In this document: piece by piece, positions 49,706-60,851 of the stretch
How positions within the stretch are numbered: position 1 is the first letter of the stretch
Layout of the letters: each line of letters opens with the position of its first letter
Assembly: GCA_036852015.1 (NCBI GenBank)
Contig: JAANDG010000675.1
Span: 1-64,000, forward strand
Direction: 5' to 3'
Length of the DNA stretch: 64,000 bases
Source of the DNA: Pelodera strongyloides
Taxonomy: Eukaryota > Nematoda > Chromadorea > Rhabditida > Rhabditidae
The notes under the pieces: generated by a model
Databases searched by the model: none
The model's input: only the letters and a program-made list of their open reading frames with translations
Told to the model about the DNA's origin: nothing
Program-made: the position numbers and the translations under genes

Positions 49706-50010
49706 AAGCATAAAGTTTTTTTAACGTTGTTAAACGAACAGTGTTAGTGAAATTACACACCAAGAAGTGTTAAATTGAAAAGTATATTATTTAACTTTTT
49801 ATTTCCTGTAGAATACTGTCTCTGCTCAACATGTTTTCCTTCTTTTCCTAGGTACCTTGTGTCCTTCGCTAAACATTGCTTTCTGAACTTTAGAGCCATA
49901 CAATGTTGTTTGTTAGAATAACAACCCTACAATGGATTTTCTCTCGCTGAAATGACTTTCCGAATAAAATAATTGATTATTTTTTTAATATGTATATATA
50001 TATAAAATTT

Positions 50011-50176
50011 GTATGGTAGCATTATTCGAGTGGAGATCCAAACTGATTATTTTACGTGAACATCTTACAATGTAAGTGTATATCTTGTAATGTAGTGGCA
50101 CAGAGGAGAAAGATACGAGAGTTAATGTTTTACATTGTAGCAATCGGCCAAAGGCCTGTTCCTCCTCTTCGAACGG

Positions 50177-50180
<4 letters not shown>
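50011..50180 (+). mobile_element. Helitron family 2, 3' fragment
   Basis: Shares GGAGATCCAAACTGATTA and AGAGGAGAAAGA-type text with 50900-50970. It ends ATCGGCCAAAGGCC...GAACGG then CTGA before T. The 5' part is missing or decayed. Confidence 0.65.

Positions 50181-50235
<55 letters not shown>
50181..50235. repeat. (TA)n microsatellite
   Basis: A TA run interrupted once. It is bounded on the left by the Helitron fragment ending at 50180 and on the right by the Helitron starting at 50236. Confidence 0.9.
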
Positions 50236-50631
50236 CCAGACGGCTGCGGCCGCCTGAGGCGACCTTCTAGTACATTTTTATTTCATACATACGTGAAACG
50301 TGGATTCAAAAGTGATTCAAAAAATTAGCATAGGCTAAAATCCTCGCTTTATTGCTTCTTTTGTTGCTCTAGATTTGCATTTTCTTTGTATTTTAATCGA
50401 AGTACTTTGAGCGCCGCGGACGCGCCCGAACGATATACCACACACATTCCGTATATGCAGCCTTTTTTGGACTTTTGTGAGAGGGGCGCTCGGGATGTGA
50501 GATGGCTCAGTGCATGGGAACATGAACTACTGAACCAATCCTACTTCCTGAGCGTAACGCACATCATCCAAACACACAATCAATCAAACAAACAAACAAA
50601 CAAACAAAGCTCCCAACTTTATATAATAAGA
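50236..50631 (-). mobile_element. Non-autonomous Helitron, family 3
   Basis: A 396-bp element between A (50235) and T (50632). On the minus strand it begins TCTTATTATATAAAGTTGGG and ends with hairpin GTCGCCTCAGGCGGCCGC plus AGCCGT and CTGG. It contains a CAAA microsatellite at 50583-50608. No protein is encoded. Confidence 0.75.
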
Positions 50632-50641
50632 TATATATATA

Positions 50642-51084
50642 TCTTCTTATTATATAAAGGAGAAGAGTTTGTCACGGGTTTGTTTTTATGTGCACAACGT
50701 AATCCCTTCATAAAGAAAAATTCTTCGATCGGAAGAGCATACAAAATCTTTATCGCTGGCGAGATTCGAACCCACAGCAGCGCACAACCTCTCGATTCAC
50801 AGTCCAACGCTCTACCGGTTGAGCTATGCTAGCTTATCACAAGAGTAACAATCTGCTCTACATAGAGCCCTTCAGTGGCAAATTTGCATGCTAGCATTAG
50901 ACGACTGGAGATCCAAACTGATTAGGATACGTTTCCGCAATCAGAATGTAAGTGGCACGGAAGAGAAAGAGACGAGAGTCAACTTTTTACGTTTTAGCAA
51001 TTCTTTTTTTAAATAGGGAAACAATCGGCCGAAGGCCGATTCCTCCAGTCGGAGAAGAGCCCGTAGGGCTCTTCGAACGGCTGG
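50642..51084 (+). mobile_element. Non-autonomous Helitron, family 2, second copy
   Basis: A 443-bp element starting TCTTCTTATTATATAAAGG and ending GAAGAGCCCGTAGGGCTCTTC, GAACGG, CTGG before T (51085). The tRNA-His-like segment is at about 50755-50829 on the minus strand. Close to the copy at 9663-10070. Its 5' end faces that of the element at 50236-50631 across ten bases of TA. Confidence 0.85.
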
Positions 51085-51351
51085 TATATATATAAAGACA
51101 GAAGTGTGTACAATACATAATTCAATCACAAGCTATTTTCTTCCTCGAAATCAGGCGTGCAGTTTTTTTTACTTTTGGATATGCACTGCTGATTGATGGT
51201 GAACACAGCTTTGTTCATACGTAATTTCTCTTTCCTAATTGTTTAAATTGTTTTGTAAAAGGAAGCGTAAAATCCGTTTCTGCCGTCGCCTCCGCAGTTG
51301 CTACGTATTTGCGAAATTATTGAAACGCTGTTTGTCGTGTATTGTTGACTG

Positions 51352-52014
51352 ATGAAATTAGCATACACGGTGAGTTCATTGGTGAAGAGAATAGACATCG
51401 AAAATATTCATTGCAGTTGGACGTGCTCGAGGGGTAGGTGCTTCACATTTTTTTTTTTATATGGTCTTACAATAAGAACCGTAGTTCTCTTGTTGAAATG
51501 TTCTTTCACTCAAGCGAATGAGCTATTCACTTGGACGATTTCATTTGATGGTTCATATCTAGCTGCAATATTTTCAGATTAGCCAGCAATTCATCCTGGA
51601 CTTCCGGAGTGGCGGCTTATTTTCAATTCAAGGAGGAACAGTAGAAAGGTACGTTGCTTATTCACTGATAGCATGGTGTTTCTTACAGAACGCTAGCAGT
51701 GTGAAATCTTCAGCAAAGTGAATCGCGCGAGCACGTTTATAAAAATCTAAAAAAATTTTTAACTGACTTTTCAACAAGATAAGCAGCTTTTTCATATTTG
51801 AAGCTTTGCCCCTTACTTGTTCTTTAGACGGAGTAGCACCCAAAACGTGATAAGCGAAACTGACCTCCCTCCTAATGAGACATCAAGCTTGACCGTGTAT
51901 CTAAACTTTGCGATTATCTATCCTGATATTATTGCAGTGCTTCTTAGAAATCGGCGGTTGAACAACAAATGGATTTGTCGAGAAGGCAAGGAACTGCGAA
52001 CTCATCTGGAGTGA
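51352..52014 (+). CDS. Small three-exon gene, unknown function
   Basis: Proposed exons are 51352-51369 (MKLAYT), 51578-51648 and 51828-52014. Donors are GTGAGT, GTACGT and acceptors TTTTCAG, TTCTTTAG; the phases agree and give 91 residues ending KELRTHLE. Features seen are FILDFRSGG, an Asn/Pro/Ser-rich segment with NETS, and YLNFAIIYPDIIAVLL, which may be a membrane-associated stretch. An alternative model uses a small exon at 51416 and ends earlier. No family was recognised. Confidence 0.4.
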
Positions 52015-52071
52015 TGCTCCAATCCATACTTCATACATACCAGAGGATACGTAAGTTCCCACAGGTAGGTT

Positions 52072-52535
52072 TCACACAAAACGGAAGCGATGACTCTCAA
52101 ATGCAAATGGACACAGCCCGGACGGGAAGTCGGCTTTGGTTGGGTATTCTAGTGAAAGTTGGCCTTCTCGAAGGGCCCGGGTCTCGGAGGTAGGTTCTGA
52201 TTGCAAAAGGCTAAAGGTGTTGGCCCAACCTGGACGCGGGTTGGTAGTGGAGTACCGGGCCAGTCCGTGGGTGGCCTCAGGCATGGAATATGGCAGGTGG
52301 GATGTGACTAGGTCTGAGGAGGTGTGAAGGACTGGAACCGATCCGTGGAATGGAGACTGCGAGGACACTTTCTGAGGACTCCTTTTAACAAAGGCCTTCT
52401 GGGCACACGGTCGGTTTCTTATATTAGTAACCCCGCCACAAGCTCTAAAATTGTGGTGTGGTAGTATAGAGTGTTAATGAAGATTTCATGCAACCAAGGA
52501 CTTTTAGACACAGGATAGGATTTAGCATGAATGCC
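52072..52535. repeat. Diverged duplicate of 56158-56680
   Basis: Shared landmarks in the same order are ACAAAACGGAAGC(G/A)ATGACT, ACACAGCCC, GATTGCAAAAG / ATAATTGCAAAAG, GATTTCAT(G/C)CAACCAA and ACATGAATGCC / GCATGAATGCC. The two copies are well diverged. A protein-coding or retroelement origin could not be shown. Confidence 0.5.
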
Positions 52536-54711
52536 TTTTCTTGTACATATATATATAGCTCTCTTATTTCTTTCTGACCCACTCGTGTACATACCTATTC
52601 ACACTCACACATGCTTTTGACCTGGACTCATGAAAGTTTCGCACACAAAGCTAATTGCTCTATTGCAGTGTTTTATACACGATTAGTCTTCTGATATCAT
52701 CAATTGGTAATGCCAATGTATGTCAAAATGAAAGCGATGTATCTGTCAATAAACTTGATAAAGCAACTGTAATATGTTTGTAGTGCGACTTTCAAATAAA
52801 TCTTTATTTTCCAAGTGTATCATTTGTTTGTTTTTATAAAAAACCGTCGAGAACAAAACACAATAGTATGTAAAACAATGACAAACTGTTTGCACAAATC
52901 CACCGTCGTTTTGTGATTTTATTGCGGATCTATGCCTCCAGTTGTTTCTCATGTCAATAAAGAAAGCACATTTTCATGTCAATTCATAAGTATGCATATA
53001 GCGAACAGGACCCACACAAGTTACGGATAAAGGCTTCCATAAATTCTATATATGGACACTTCATATAGCAACCCAAAAAAGCAATATTTGAAGGAGAATC
53101 TGAGCACATAGACATACGTGAAACACTTCAAATCAATCCACCGCGGTTTAAAAAAAAACTAACCCGTTATAACGGATTTTTTTTTAAACCGCGGCAACCT
53201 ATCTTTCTTAAACCGTGGCGATCTTTTTGTGAGGCCGCGGCAACCTTTTCTTCTTAATAGCGTCAACTTTTTTTTACCGCACCCTCAGTTTACATACACG
53301 GATACCTTGTTCATCGCGAGTTCATCGCGATAACCCGGTTTTCCGCGTGGGCACCTTTGTCTTACAACATTATTAATATGGTACATTTCAAACAATATTC
53401 TCGGTACGACCCGTTCCAGCATTGCTTTCTACCCTGGTAGCCTGACGCATAGGTAACACTTCAAACAATAAAATAACTTCCCAATAAATCCACTCTTTCG
53501 GTCTTGGCAAACATTCACCGCAACAACTATACTTTTTGGGTCCGCATATTCTTTACAATGTTTTATTTTACCAGTTCCGTCACATTTTACAGTGACAACT
53601 TGTTTACCGCGGTGTGAGAATATTTCAAAGAACCTCCCGGTGCCGAATCATTATTTTTCACGACACTGCACCTTTCAACTCATTTTTTATGTAATTGTAT
53701 CGAGACAGTGTTCAAAGAAGCTCCCAAAGTTCCATCCATTTCGGTTTATTTTACCGGTGCAGCCCATTTTTCACCCCGACTACTATTTTACCGTAATGCG
53801 AAAGACCATTACGCCATAACGTAATACCGTAGCCGGTCATTTCTGCTCACACACAACATGACAACAACATGTGGGCCGTGATGACAATATGCATATTATG
53901 AAAAGTACAGTATACTTACCTGTTCTTCGACAATGACCGTTATGTGTACTTTGTGGTCAATGTCTCGAAAGAAGCTAACAAAAATGTAACAAGGTAACAA
54001 AAAAGCGGCACAATGCTTAAAATTGAGATCCTGGAGCAGTGGTGACTGGTGACTATTTGAAGTTTTGTCTGATCATCTTTGTAGACATTTTCCCCACGTG
54101 GAGGACCTGAATGTAAGTAACGCTGATATAAATATAAATATTTTATGTCGGGATATAGACGGATTTTTCATAGAATAAATTGCGCTACACCTTTGGAGCA
54201 AAACAGCAAATATGTGTGCAAGAATATTTGACAAAAGTGTTTCATTTTTTGATATGGGTATAACACTTTGGGATGTTATTTATTCGATAGCGATAGCCAA
54301 TCCAAAAGGTTAACTAAAGTTAATGGTGCAGTTCCTCAGAACGATGTAATAACATGTGCCTATGGCAGAAATGGTTGAACACGCATCAGACCTTTACGAA
54401 AATCAGGACAATAATCGCTTCACGAACCAAATAAACAAAAAAGGATGAACAACATCAACGCACTGGAATATGATTGGATGTCTCGGATGTTTTTTGGATG
54501 TTCTTGGTGTCTTGGATGTCACTGGATGTTTTGGATGTCAGAAATGTTTCTGGATGTCACAAACGTTTTTGGATGTTTTAGATGTCTTAAGCAGTAAGAC
54601 TTATTAATACTAAATAAATAAATTATCGATCTGTTATTTTTTTGGGAAATCCATGCTTTAATTGAACCGTTTAAATTGCTTCTTCATTAATTAAAAACTT
54701 GAAGAAACAGA
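52536..54711. other. Intergenic with small inverted and short repeats
   Basis: Inverted CCGCGGTTTAAAAAAAA / TTTTTTTTTAAACCGCGG pairs lie at 53140-53190. A TGGATGT-rich run is at 54475-54590. No gene was seen. Confidence 0.45.
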
Positions 54712-54784
54712 GCCCGGCTAGCTCAGTCGGTAGAGCACCAGACTCTTAATCTGGTTGTCGCGGGTTGGAGCCCCGCATCGGGCT
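54712..54784 (+). tRNA. tRNA-Lys (CUU)
   Basis: The 73-nt cloverleaf has D arm GCTCAGTCGGTAGAGC, a perfect anticodon stem CCAGA/TCTGG around CTCTTAA (anticodon CTT) and T stem GCGGG/CCCGC. Two oddities appear. The last acceptor pair is C-A, and the T loop reads TTGGAGC where the conserved form is TTCGAGC. The loop change removes the B-box C, so it may be a weak or decaying copy. Confidence 0.8.
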
Positions 54785-55110
54785 GACATTTTGCCAGGTA
54801 ATTGATTACCTTGTTTGTTTGCAATCCTTATTTCTTCTTGATTGATCTTCGCAACATTTTCTTCGTATCTGGAAGCCGAATACCAAGAAGTGCACGGGGT
54901 CAACTGGAAGACTAGGAAATACATACAGCTATTTATATCGTCTACGGTCAGATAAACATAATATTGTTATGCATTTCGGATTCTTTTCGAGTGCCTACAA
55001 GTTTATCGATCTAACTTGAATAATATAGATGGATAAGTCTAGGAAAAAGACCTAATTATGTCAAGATTTCTCAATAAGAACCAGCGGAAAATAAATGAAA
55101 AATTATGTGA

Positions 55111-55350
55111 CGCATTGCCTGCCTATGTATTCTGTCTTCTGTCAACATAAGTGTGGAAAACACTGTCTATGTCGACCACGCCACTTTCCTCCGTGTTGCC
55201 AACGTTCGAAATGTCGGAGTGAATTCTTTCCCCAAGAACGATTACGACGGACTGAAAAAGCAAGGTATTACTCAAAGATTGTTACAGAAACACACACATC
55301 GATTTATAACTGACAATGAAATATCCACATTAAAAACATACGTTTGGTGA
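55111..55350 (+). other. Possible exon or coding relic
   Basis: An open stretch of about 80 codons without ATG reads NTVYVDHATFLRVANVRNV and FPKNDYDGLKKQ, with a donor-like G|GTATTA at about 55264. Composition is protein-like. No convincing acceptor or partner exon was found. Confidence 0.3.
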
Positions 55351-55407
55351 ACTTTAATAGTAATATAAAATGCTTGATATACTTGAGAAAATTACTATAG
55401 TTGATAC

Positions 55408-55848
55408 TAGAGTGGGGCCAAAACGGGTTGAGCGATTCACATGAGTGACTCAACACGCGCGGTTCACGGGTCAACCCGGGTCACACGTGAACCACCTAGG
55501 CGATTCAACAAGAGAGTGACTCATGAGTCAACCCGGGGTGAGTGACCCACGTGAATCATTTCCAATTTACGGATCTTTCGTCAAGTAAATGTAATTAAAT
55601 ATAATTGTAAACGGTAGAGGATAATTATTCTCGTATAGAACATTCTAAATGTTACCGAGAAGTTTAAGTTAACATAGGTAACCCGTCCGTTTTTCTTTTT
55701 GATTTGCGGCTCTGACCCGGAGTCGCCTCTTTTTCGCAAGGCCGGGCCGGGTCAACCCCAACCCGCCTTTTCACAAAAGGGCGGTTCAACTCACTGACTC
55801 GCCTCTTTGTGAGCGGTTCACCGCTCAACCCGTTTTGACCCCACTCTA
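55408..55848. mobile_element. hAT-like MITE with perfect 8-bp target duplication
   Basis: A 441-bp element flanked by GTTGATAC at 55400-55407 and 55849-55856. Terminal inverted repeats are TAGAGTGGGGCCAAAACGGG and the reverse of TAGAGTGGGGTCAAAACGGG. The 8-bp duplication and TAG start fit the hAT superfamily. The subterminal region is rich in GGGTCAACCC / CACGTGAA words. No transposase is encoded. Confidence 0.9.
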
Positions 55849-56157
55849 GTTGATACCTATTAGCCTATGACAAAAAAATGTTACACAAAAAAATTCCTTC
55901 TGCCGAACGTACTTTATCAACATAGCTGTTTTATTTTATGTCATCTGCATCGAATGTGTAGTTTTCTCAGGAATTGACGTCGCTCTTCGCAGCTGTTTTT
56001 CGCCTACTAGTAGTCGATAGTTCACATTCTAGAATGAAAAAATTATTGTGTTCAACGATTTCCTTTAAAAATGACTTCATCTTTTTGGTTGACAAAGAAT
56101 CTAAATCCCTGAAAAAGCTGAAACATCATTATAAATAAGTCATAAATAAATAAGAAA

Positions 56158-56680
56158 AACAAAACGGAAGCAATGACTCTTTTATACCCGCTGAAAATGT
56201 ATTGATTAAATGAACACAGCCCTTTAGGGTTATCGATCTGAAATTGAATAAAACTCGTGAAAACAGGTCACTCTCCGGGTGGGTCTCAAAGATAAACCAT
56301 AATTGCAAAAGACTTGGTGGTGACCCAACCCTTATTCAAATCAGTATTGAAATGGTGGGCTCAGCCCGAAGACAGTCTCACACACAGTCCACATTGGGAG
56401 AGTTGTGTGTAGAGGTCAGTGCTCCAAACCTTCACCTCACCGCTTCCAAGAGCCCGCTCAGCACAACGATTGTGATTGCATTCTCATAATACGGCAATCA
56501 ACAAAAGTCACTTGGTGAAGAGCCTCCTCTCTCGGCCTCTACGCACTTGTCGATATCTTACATTAGGAACGTGTGGTAACATAACAGAGAAAATGATGAT
56601 TTCATCCAACCAACGCCTTCGTATTATATCAAGAATTAAACGAAGACGCAGAATTGGACGTAACATGAATGCCTAGGGTG
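56158..56680. repeat. Diverged duplicate of 52072-52535
   Basis: See the partner copy. This one ends with GAAGACGCAGAATTGGACGT and ACATGAATGCC. Neither copy keeps a continuous frame. Confidence 0.5.
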
Positions 56681-57211
56681 CCTCCATCCATCCACATTTA
56701 TAAATGCACCTTCAGATTTGTAAGTACAATAATAAATCAAGCCTCCTCCTCCATTTTTTTTGTAAAAGGTTAACACAAGGGTTTAATGTGTGTACCTCCG
56801 TCGATTCAACGTTTGCAAATTATATGACACATATCTCGTTACTTATAGATTTGACACAACGTTTAGAACCGACGGGCGTGCCACCAGTGGCTATCAAAGA
56901 GTGTTGCAAGAGGAAAAGAAAAGAGGAACAATTAATTTGAAGTGTGCAGACTTCAAAGAGGTACAATTCAAGTAAGTTGGATGTCACAAGAGGGAGAGAG
57001 AGAGTGTGAGAACGATGAAAGATAAACTATTGAGCTACACGAAGATGAGAGAGTATGATAAAGATCTCTAGAAAGATAGAAGAGACGTCGACGAACATCC
57101 GTCCGAGAAGACCTGAAAGAGAACAGTTAAGTAAACTAAGAAATCTGGTGTGACTGCACCTGAATAAAATTAAAAAAAAATGCCAATAAAGAATTGTAAA
57201 AGCTTTCTTAA
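56681..57211. other. Intergenic, possible coding relic
   Basis: A stretch at about 56790-56975 reads TFRTDGRATSGYQRVLQEEK in one frame but has no splice partners. A short GA run is at 56990-57010. Confidence 0.3.
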
Positions 57212-57560
57212 AGGGTCAACCCCACTTCAGGTAACCTCTATGTTTGATGAAAAATACTCTACTAAAGCCAATTTATTTGAAATCTCACCCAGGGAGTAAA
57301 CTACTAGAGAAGCGGGGTTACTAGTCTACCGTGGGATCGCGAAACGTATCGGGATACCCGCAAAAATTATACATTAAAAAAGTTTATATGCAGGAATTAT
57401 ATATGCAAAAAAGTTTATATGCAGATATTTGCCGAAATAATTTACATACTCTTGACTGGGAAGTTTCAAATAATTTGGTTTTGGTAAAGTATTTTTCTCT
57501 TCTTTCCTATATTCAATTATACACAAAGAAAAATGACGAATTCGAAGTGAGTGCCTTCCT
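57212..57560. mobile_element. TTAA-flanked element, loose family D/E relative
   Basis: TTAA occurs at 57208-57211 and 57561-57564. The ends AGGGTCAACCCCACTTC and GAAGTGAGTGCCTTCCT pair only in part. The interior CCCAGGGAGTAAACTACTAG matches 8510-8560. Confidence 0.5.
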
Positions 57561-57923
57561 TTAATAACCTATACTTCGGAATTGGACAACACAGATTCTA
57601 TGAAAACGCCTCCAGCTAGCGGTTTACAGTGCTCGGCTAATTGCCTTGGTTCGATGCCTTTCCGCTTACCTAACACATGCGCATTATTACCGTTTTGCTG
57701 TATTAAAGGGATAGGTTCACTAGGAATTGCATCTTTCGGTATAGCCTATGCTGGTCACAATAGGAAAATTACAGTAAACTGCCTTTGCAGTAATAACACA
57801 ACGCTCTCTACACCTCTAGCCCTGTCACACTTATTTTTTGACTATGTATTTATACGCGCAACTTTATGGTGTAAAAAATTATTATTATTATTATGCATGT
57901 AATTGGACTCACATCTCCGGGTG

Positions 57924-60682
57924 TCAAGACAACTTTCCTCCGAGCAGGGCGACATCCATGAGGAACCTAAACACTAAATAATATAAGACAGCCTTGATCA
58001 AACAGACTAATTTAGACAACATGCGATGAGCACGGCCAACTACACTTCTGTACATTTGAGAGCTCACCGCCGATCCAGTGAAGATCCCTTGTGGGCGCCC
58101 GCCACGGCGTCTTCAGTCGGCGGCGCCTACAATAACTGTCAAATAAGGTATACTTTTAGTGCAAAATATCCAAGCTACGTCTTCTAATATGGTTGAATTG
58201 GAGTTTGTTATTAAGAATTCGAAGTATAGTTATGTAATGATTATAACTCACCGCCGCTGTCAGGCGAAACTTGTTGTGTGTTGAGTATTTGGGTGCCTTG
58301 TGCGCGGCGCCCCCTCCCTCCCACCCGCACGCCGCCTCGACCTCTTGTGTTGAGTTGATCGCCCACATCTAGAAATCCAATGATAAGTTAAGTTTCATCG
58401 AAGAAACTGAAGTAAGGATCAGTAAACATAAGCCAGAAATAGTTTTTCACTCACTTCTCCAGGCGGTTCAACCTTGTGGGCGGTGCCCCCTCCCTCCCAC
58501 CCGCACGCGCCTTGACTTCTTGTGTTGAGTTGACCGCCCACATCTAGAAATCCAATGATATGTTAAGTTTCATCGAATAGAAACTGAAGTAACGATAAGT
58601 AAACGTAAACATAAGCCAGAAATAGTTTTTCACTCACTTCACCAGGCGGTTCAACCTTGTGGGCGGCGCCCCCTCCCTCCCACCCGCACGCCGCCTCGAC
58701 TTTTGTGTTGAGTTGACCGCCCACATCTAGAAATCCAATGATAAGTTAAGTTTCATCGAATAGAAACTGAAGTAAGGATCAGTAAACATGAGCCAGAAAT
58801 AGTATTTCACTCACTTCTCCAGGCGGTTCAACCTTGTGGGCGGCGCCCCCTCCCTCCCACCCACACGCCGCCTCGACCTCTTGTGTTGAGTTGATCGCCC
58901 ACATCTAGAAATCCAATGATAAGTTAAGTTTCATCGAAGAAACTGAAGTAAGGATCAGTAAACATAAGCCAGAAATAGTTTTTCACTCACTTCTCCAGGC
59001 GGTTCAACCTTGTGGGCGGCGCCCCCTCCCTCCCACCCGCACGCCGCCTCGACTTCTTGTGTCGAGTTGACCGCCCACATCTAGAAATCCAATGATAAGT
59101 TAAGTTTCATCGAATAGAAACTGAAGTAAGGATCAGTAAACGTAAACATAAGCCAGAAATAGTATTTTACTCACTTCACCAGGCGGTTCAAACTTGTGGG
59201 CGGCGCCCCCTCCCTCCCACCCGCACGCCGCCTCGACTTTTGTGTTGAGTTGACCGCCCACATCTAGAAATCCAATGATAAGTTAAGTTTCGTAAAACAG
59301 AAACTGAAGTAAGGGTCAGTAAACATAAGCCAAAAATAGTTTTTCACTCACTTCTCCGGGCGGTTCAATCTTGTGGGCGGCGCCCCCCTCCCTCCCACCC
59401 GCACGCCGCCTCGACTTTTGTGTCGAGTTGACCGCCCACATCTAGAAATCCAATGATAAGTTAAGTTTCATCGAATAGAAACTGAAGCAAGGATCAGTAC
59501 ACATAAGCCAGAAATAGTATTTCACTCACTTCTCCAGGCGGTTCAAACTTGTGGACGGCGCCCCCTCCCTCCCATCCCGCACGCCGCCTCGCTTCTTGTG
59601 TCGAGTTGACCGCCCACATCTAGAAATCCAATGATAGGTTAAAGTGAATTAGCGGTCGGTCTCAACGAAAAATACAAAAAGAGGAGGAGTAAACAACTGT
59701 GCGTTGAGCACCGTTTTTAAAGCGTTGGTTTTTGAACTTTTACTAGCCAAATTCAAAATATTTTGTCAACATTTCGTCATTTGGATGCTGCGGACTGTGT
59801 GATCATTTGAAAAGGCCATCCCTCGATTTTTCCAGGGCCGTGCTAGTATTAAAATCGGCAAATCGCTGGATTTGAATTTTCCCATACAAAATCGCAAAAA
59901 ATGGTTGTTTGAGAACATTTTTATGCAAGATGCACTTATTTGTTTGTGTTTTTATGTTTATTTTCGTTTATAACTTTTTCCAAACTATTTTTGGTGAAAA
60001 AACCCCAAACTGGGTGGTATTTCGCTTTGTTTCATGAAGTAAGGATCAGTAAACGTAAACATAAGCCAGAAATAGTATTTCACTCACTTCTCCAGACGGT
60101 TCAAACTCGTGGGCGGCGCCCCCTCCCTCCCACCCGCACGCCGCCTCGACTTCTTGTATTGAGTTGACCGCCCACATCTAGAAATCCAATGATAAGTTAA
60201 GTTTCATCGAATAGAAACTGAAGTAAGGATCAGTAAACGTAAACATAAGCCAGAAATAGTATTTCACTCACTTCTCCAGACGGTTCAAACTTGTGGGCGG
60301 CGCCCCCTCCCTCCCACCCGCGCGCCCCGCCGCCTTCTTGTGTTGAGTTGACCGCCCACATCTAGAAATCCAATGATAAGTTAAGTTTCATCGAATAGAA
60401 ACTGAAGTAAGGATCAGTAAACGTAAACATAAGCCAGAAATAGTATTTCACTCACTTCTCCAGACGGTTCAAACTTGTGGGCGGCGCCCCCTCGCTCCCA
60501 CCCGCACGCCGCCTCGGCTTCTTGCATGGCTGACTCTGCGCTGGCGTGCGGTCATTTAAGTCAAAAAGCACGCGTGCGGTCCTCCATGCGGCTGGCGTGC
60601 TTTTTTCGGACGCGGACCGACCGGTCACGCGTGCCGCCGTTTTCGCACTGACCGTGCATTTTCCAAATGCACTACTGATCAT
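57924..60682 (-). CDS. Multi-exon gene with a tandem array of ~90-nt exons
   Basis: From 5' to 3' the exons are: 60682-60456 (from ATG 60682; a second ATG at 60527 opens the other frame), then 60361-60272, 60177-60088, 59619-59530, 59441-59352, 59263-59175, 59080-58991, 58904-58815, 58726-58638, 58543-58455, the variant 58368-58252, then 58126-58068 and 57966-57924. Each repeated exon sits between TTTCTAG and GTGAGTG (one GTGAGTA), with introns of 86-94 nt except one of 468 nt. Frame A repeats MWAVNSTQEVEAACGWEGGG. Frame B, entered from ATG 60682, repeats CGRSTQHKKSRRRAGGREG and meets TGA in each 89-nt copy (59263, 58726, 58543). Frame A with all exons stops in the 58726 copy. Alternative splicing would be needed for a long product. 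The family was not recognised. Confidence 0.6.
58068..60527 (-). repeat. Exon-intron tandem repeat, ~180-bp unit
   Basis: Eleven units, counting the partial first and variant last, each hold an exon (GC-rich, GGGTGGGAGGGAGGGGGCGCC) and an intron (AT-rich, ATTTCTGGCTTATGTTTACT). Introns are conserved nearly as well as exons, so the whole unit duplicated. A unique 390-bp piece (about 59641-60034) interrupts one intron. Confidence 0.92.
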
Positions 60683-60851
60683 AGTTGAATGAAACTTCAA
60701 ATTTTTTTTTACAGCGCTTAATTTTTGTATTGTTACTTATATTGTGTCTGGTTTGTAGTTATTTGTGCGTATGTATTTTTGTTAATAAAAAGAGGAACAT
60801 ACATAGAAATGCTTAAACAGGTGAAATGAATGCGTAGTGTGGTCAGCTGGA
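60683..60851. promoter_or_regulatory. Divergent promoter region
   Basis: Only 169 bp separate the frame-B ATG of the minus-strand array gene (60682) and the ATG of the plus-strand gene (60852). The stretch contains a T run (60702-60711) and TTGTTAATAAAAAGAGG. No TATA box was assigned. A shared bidirectional promoter is inferred from spacing alone. Confidence 0.4.

Noticed and set aside
57582..57902. 106-codon plus-strand frame rich in Cys and Leu
   Set aside because: TTG start, no splice sites or family match, and an ATT microsatellite at its end.
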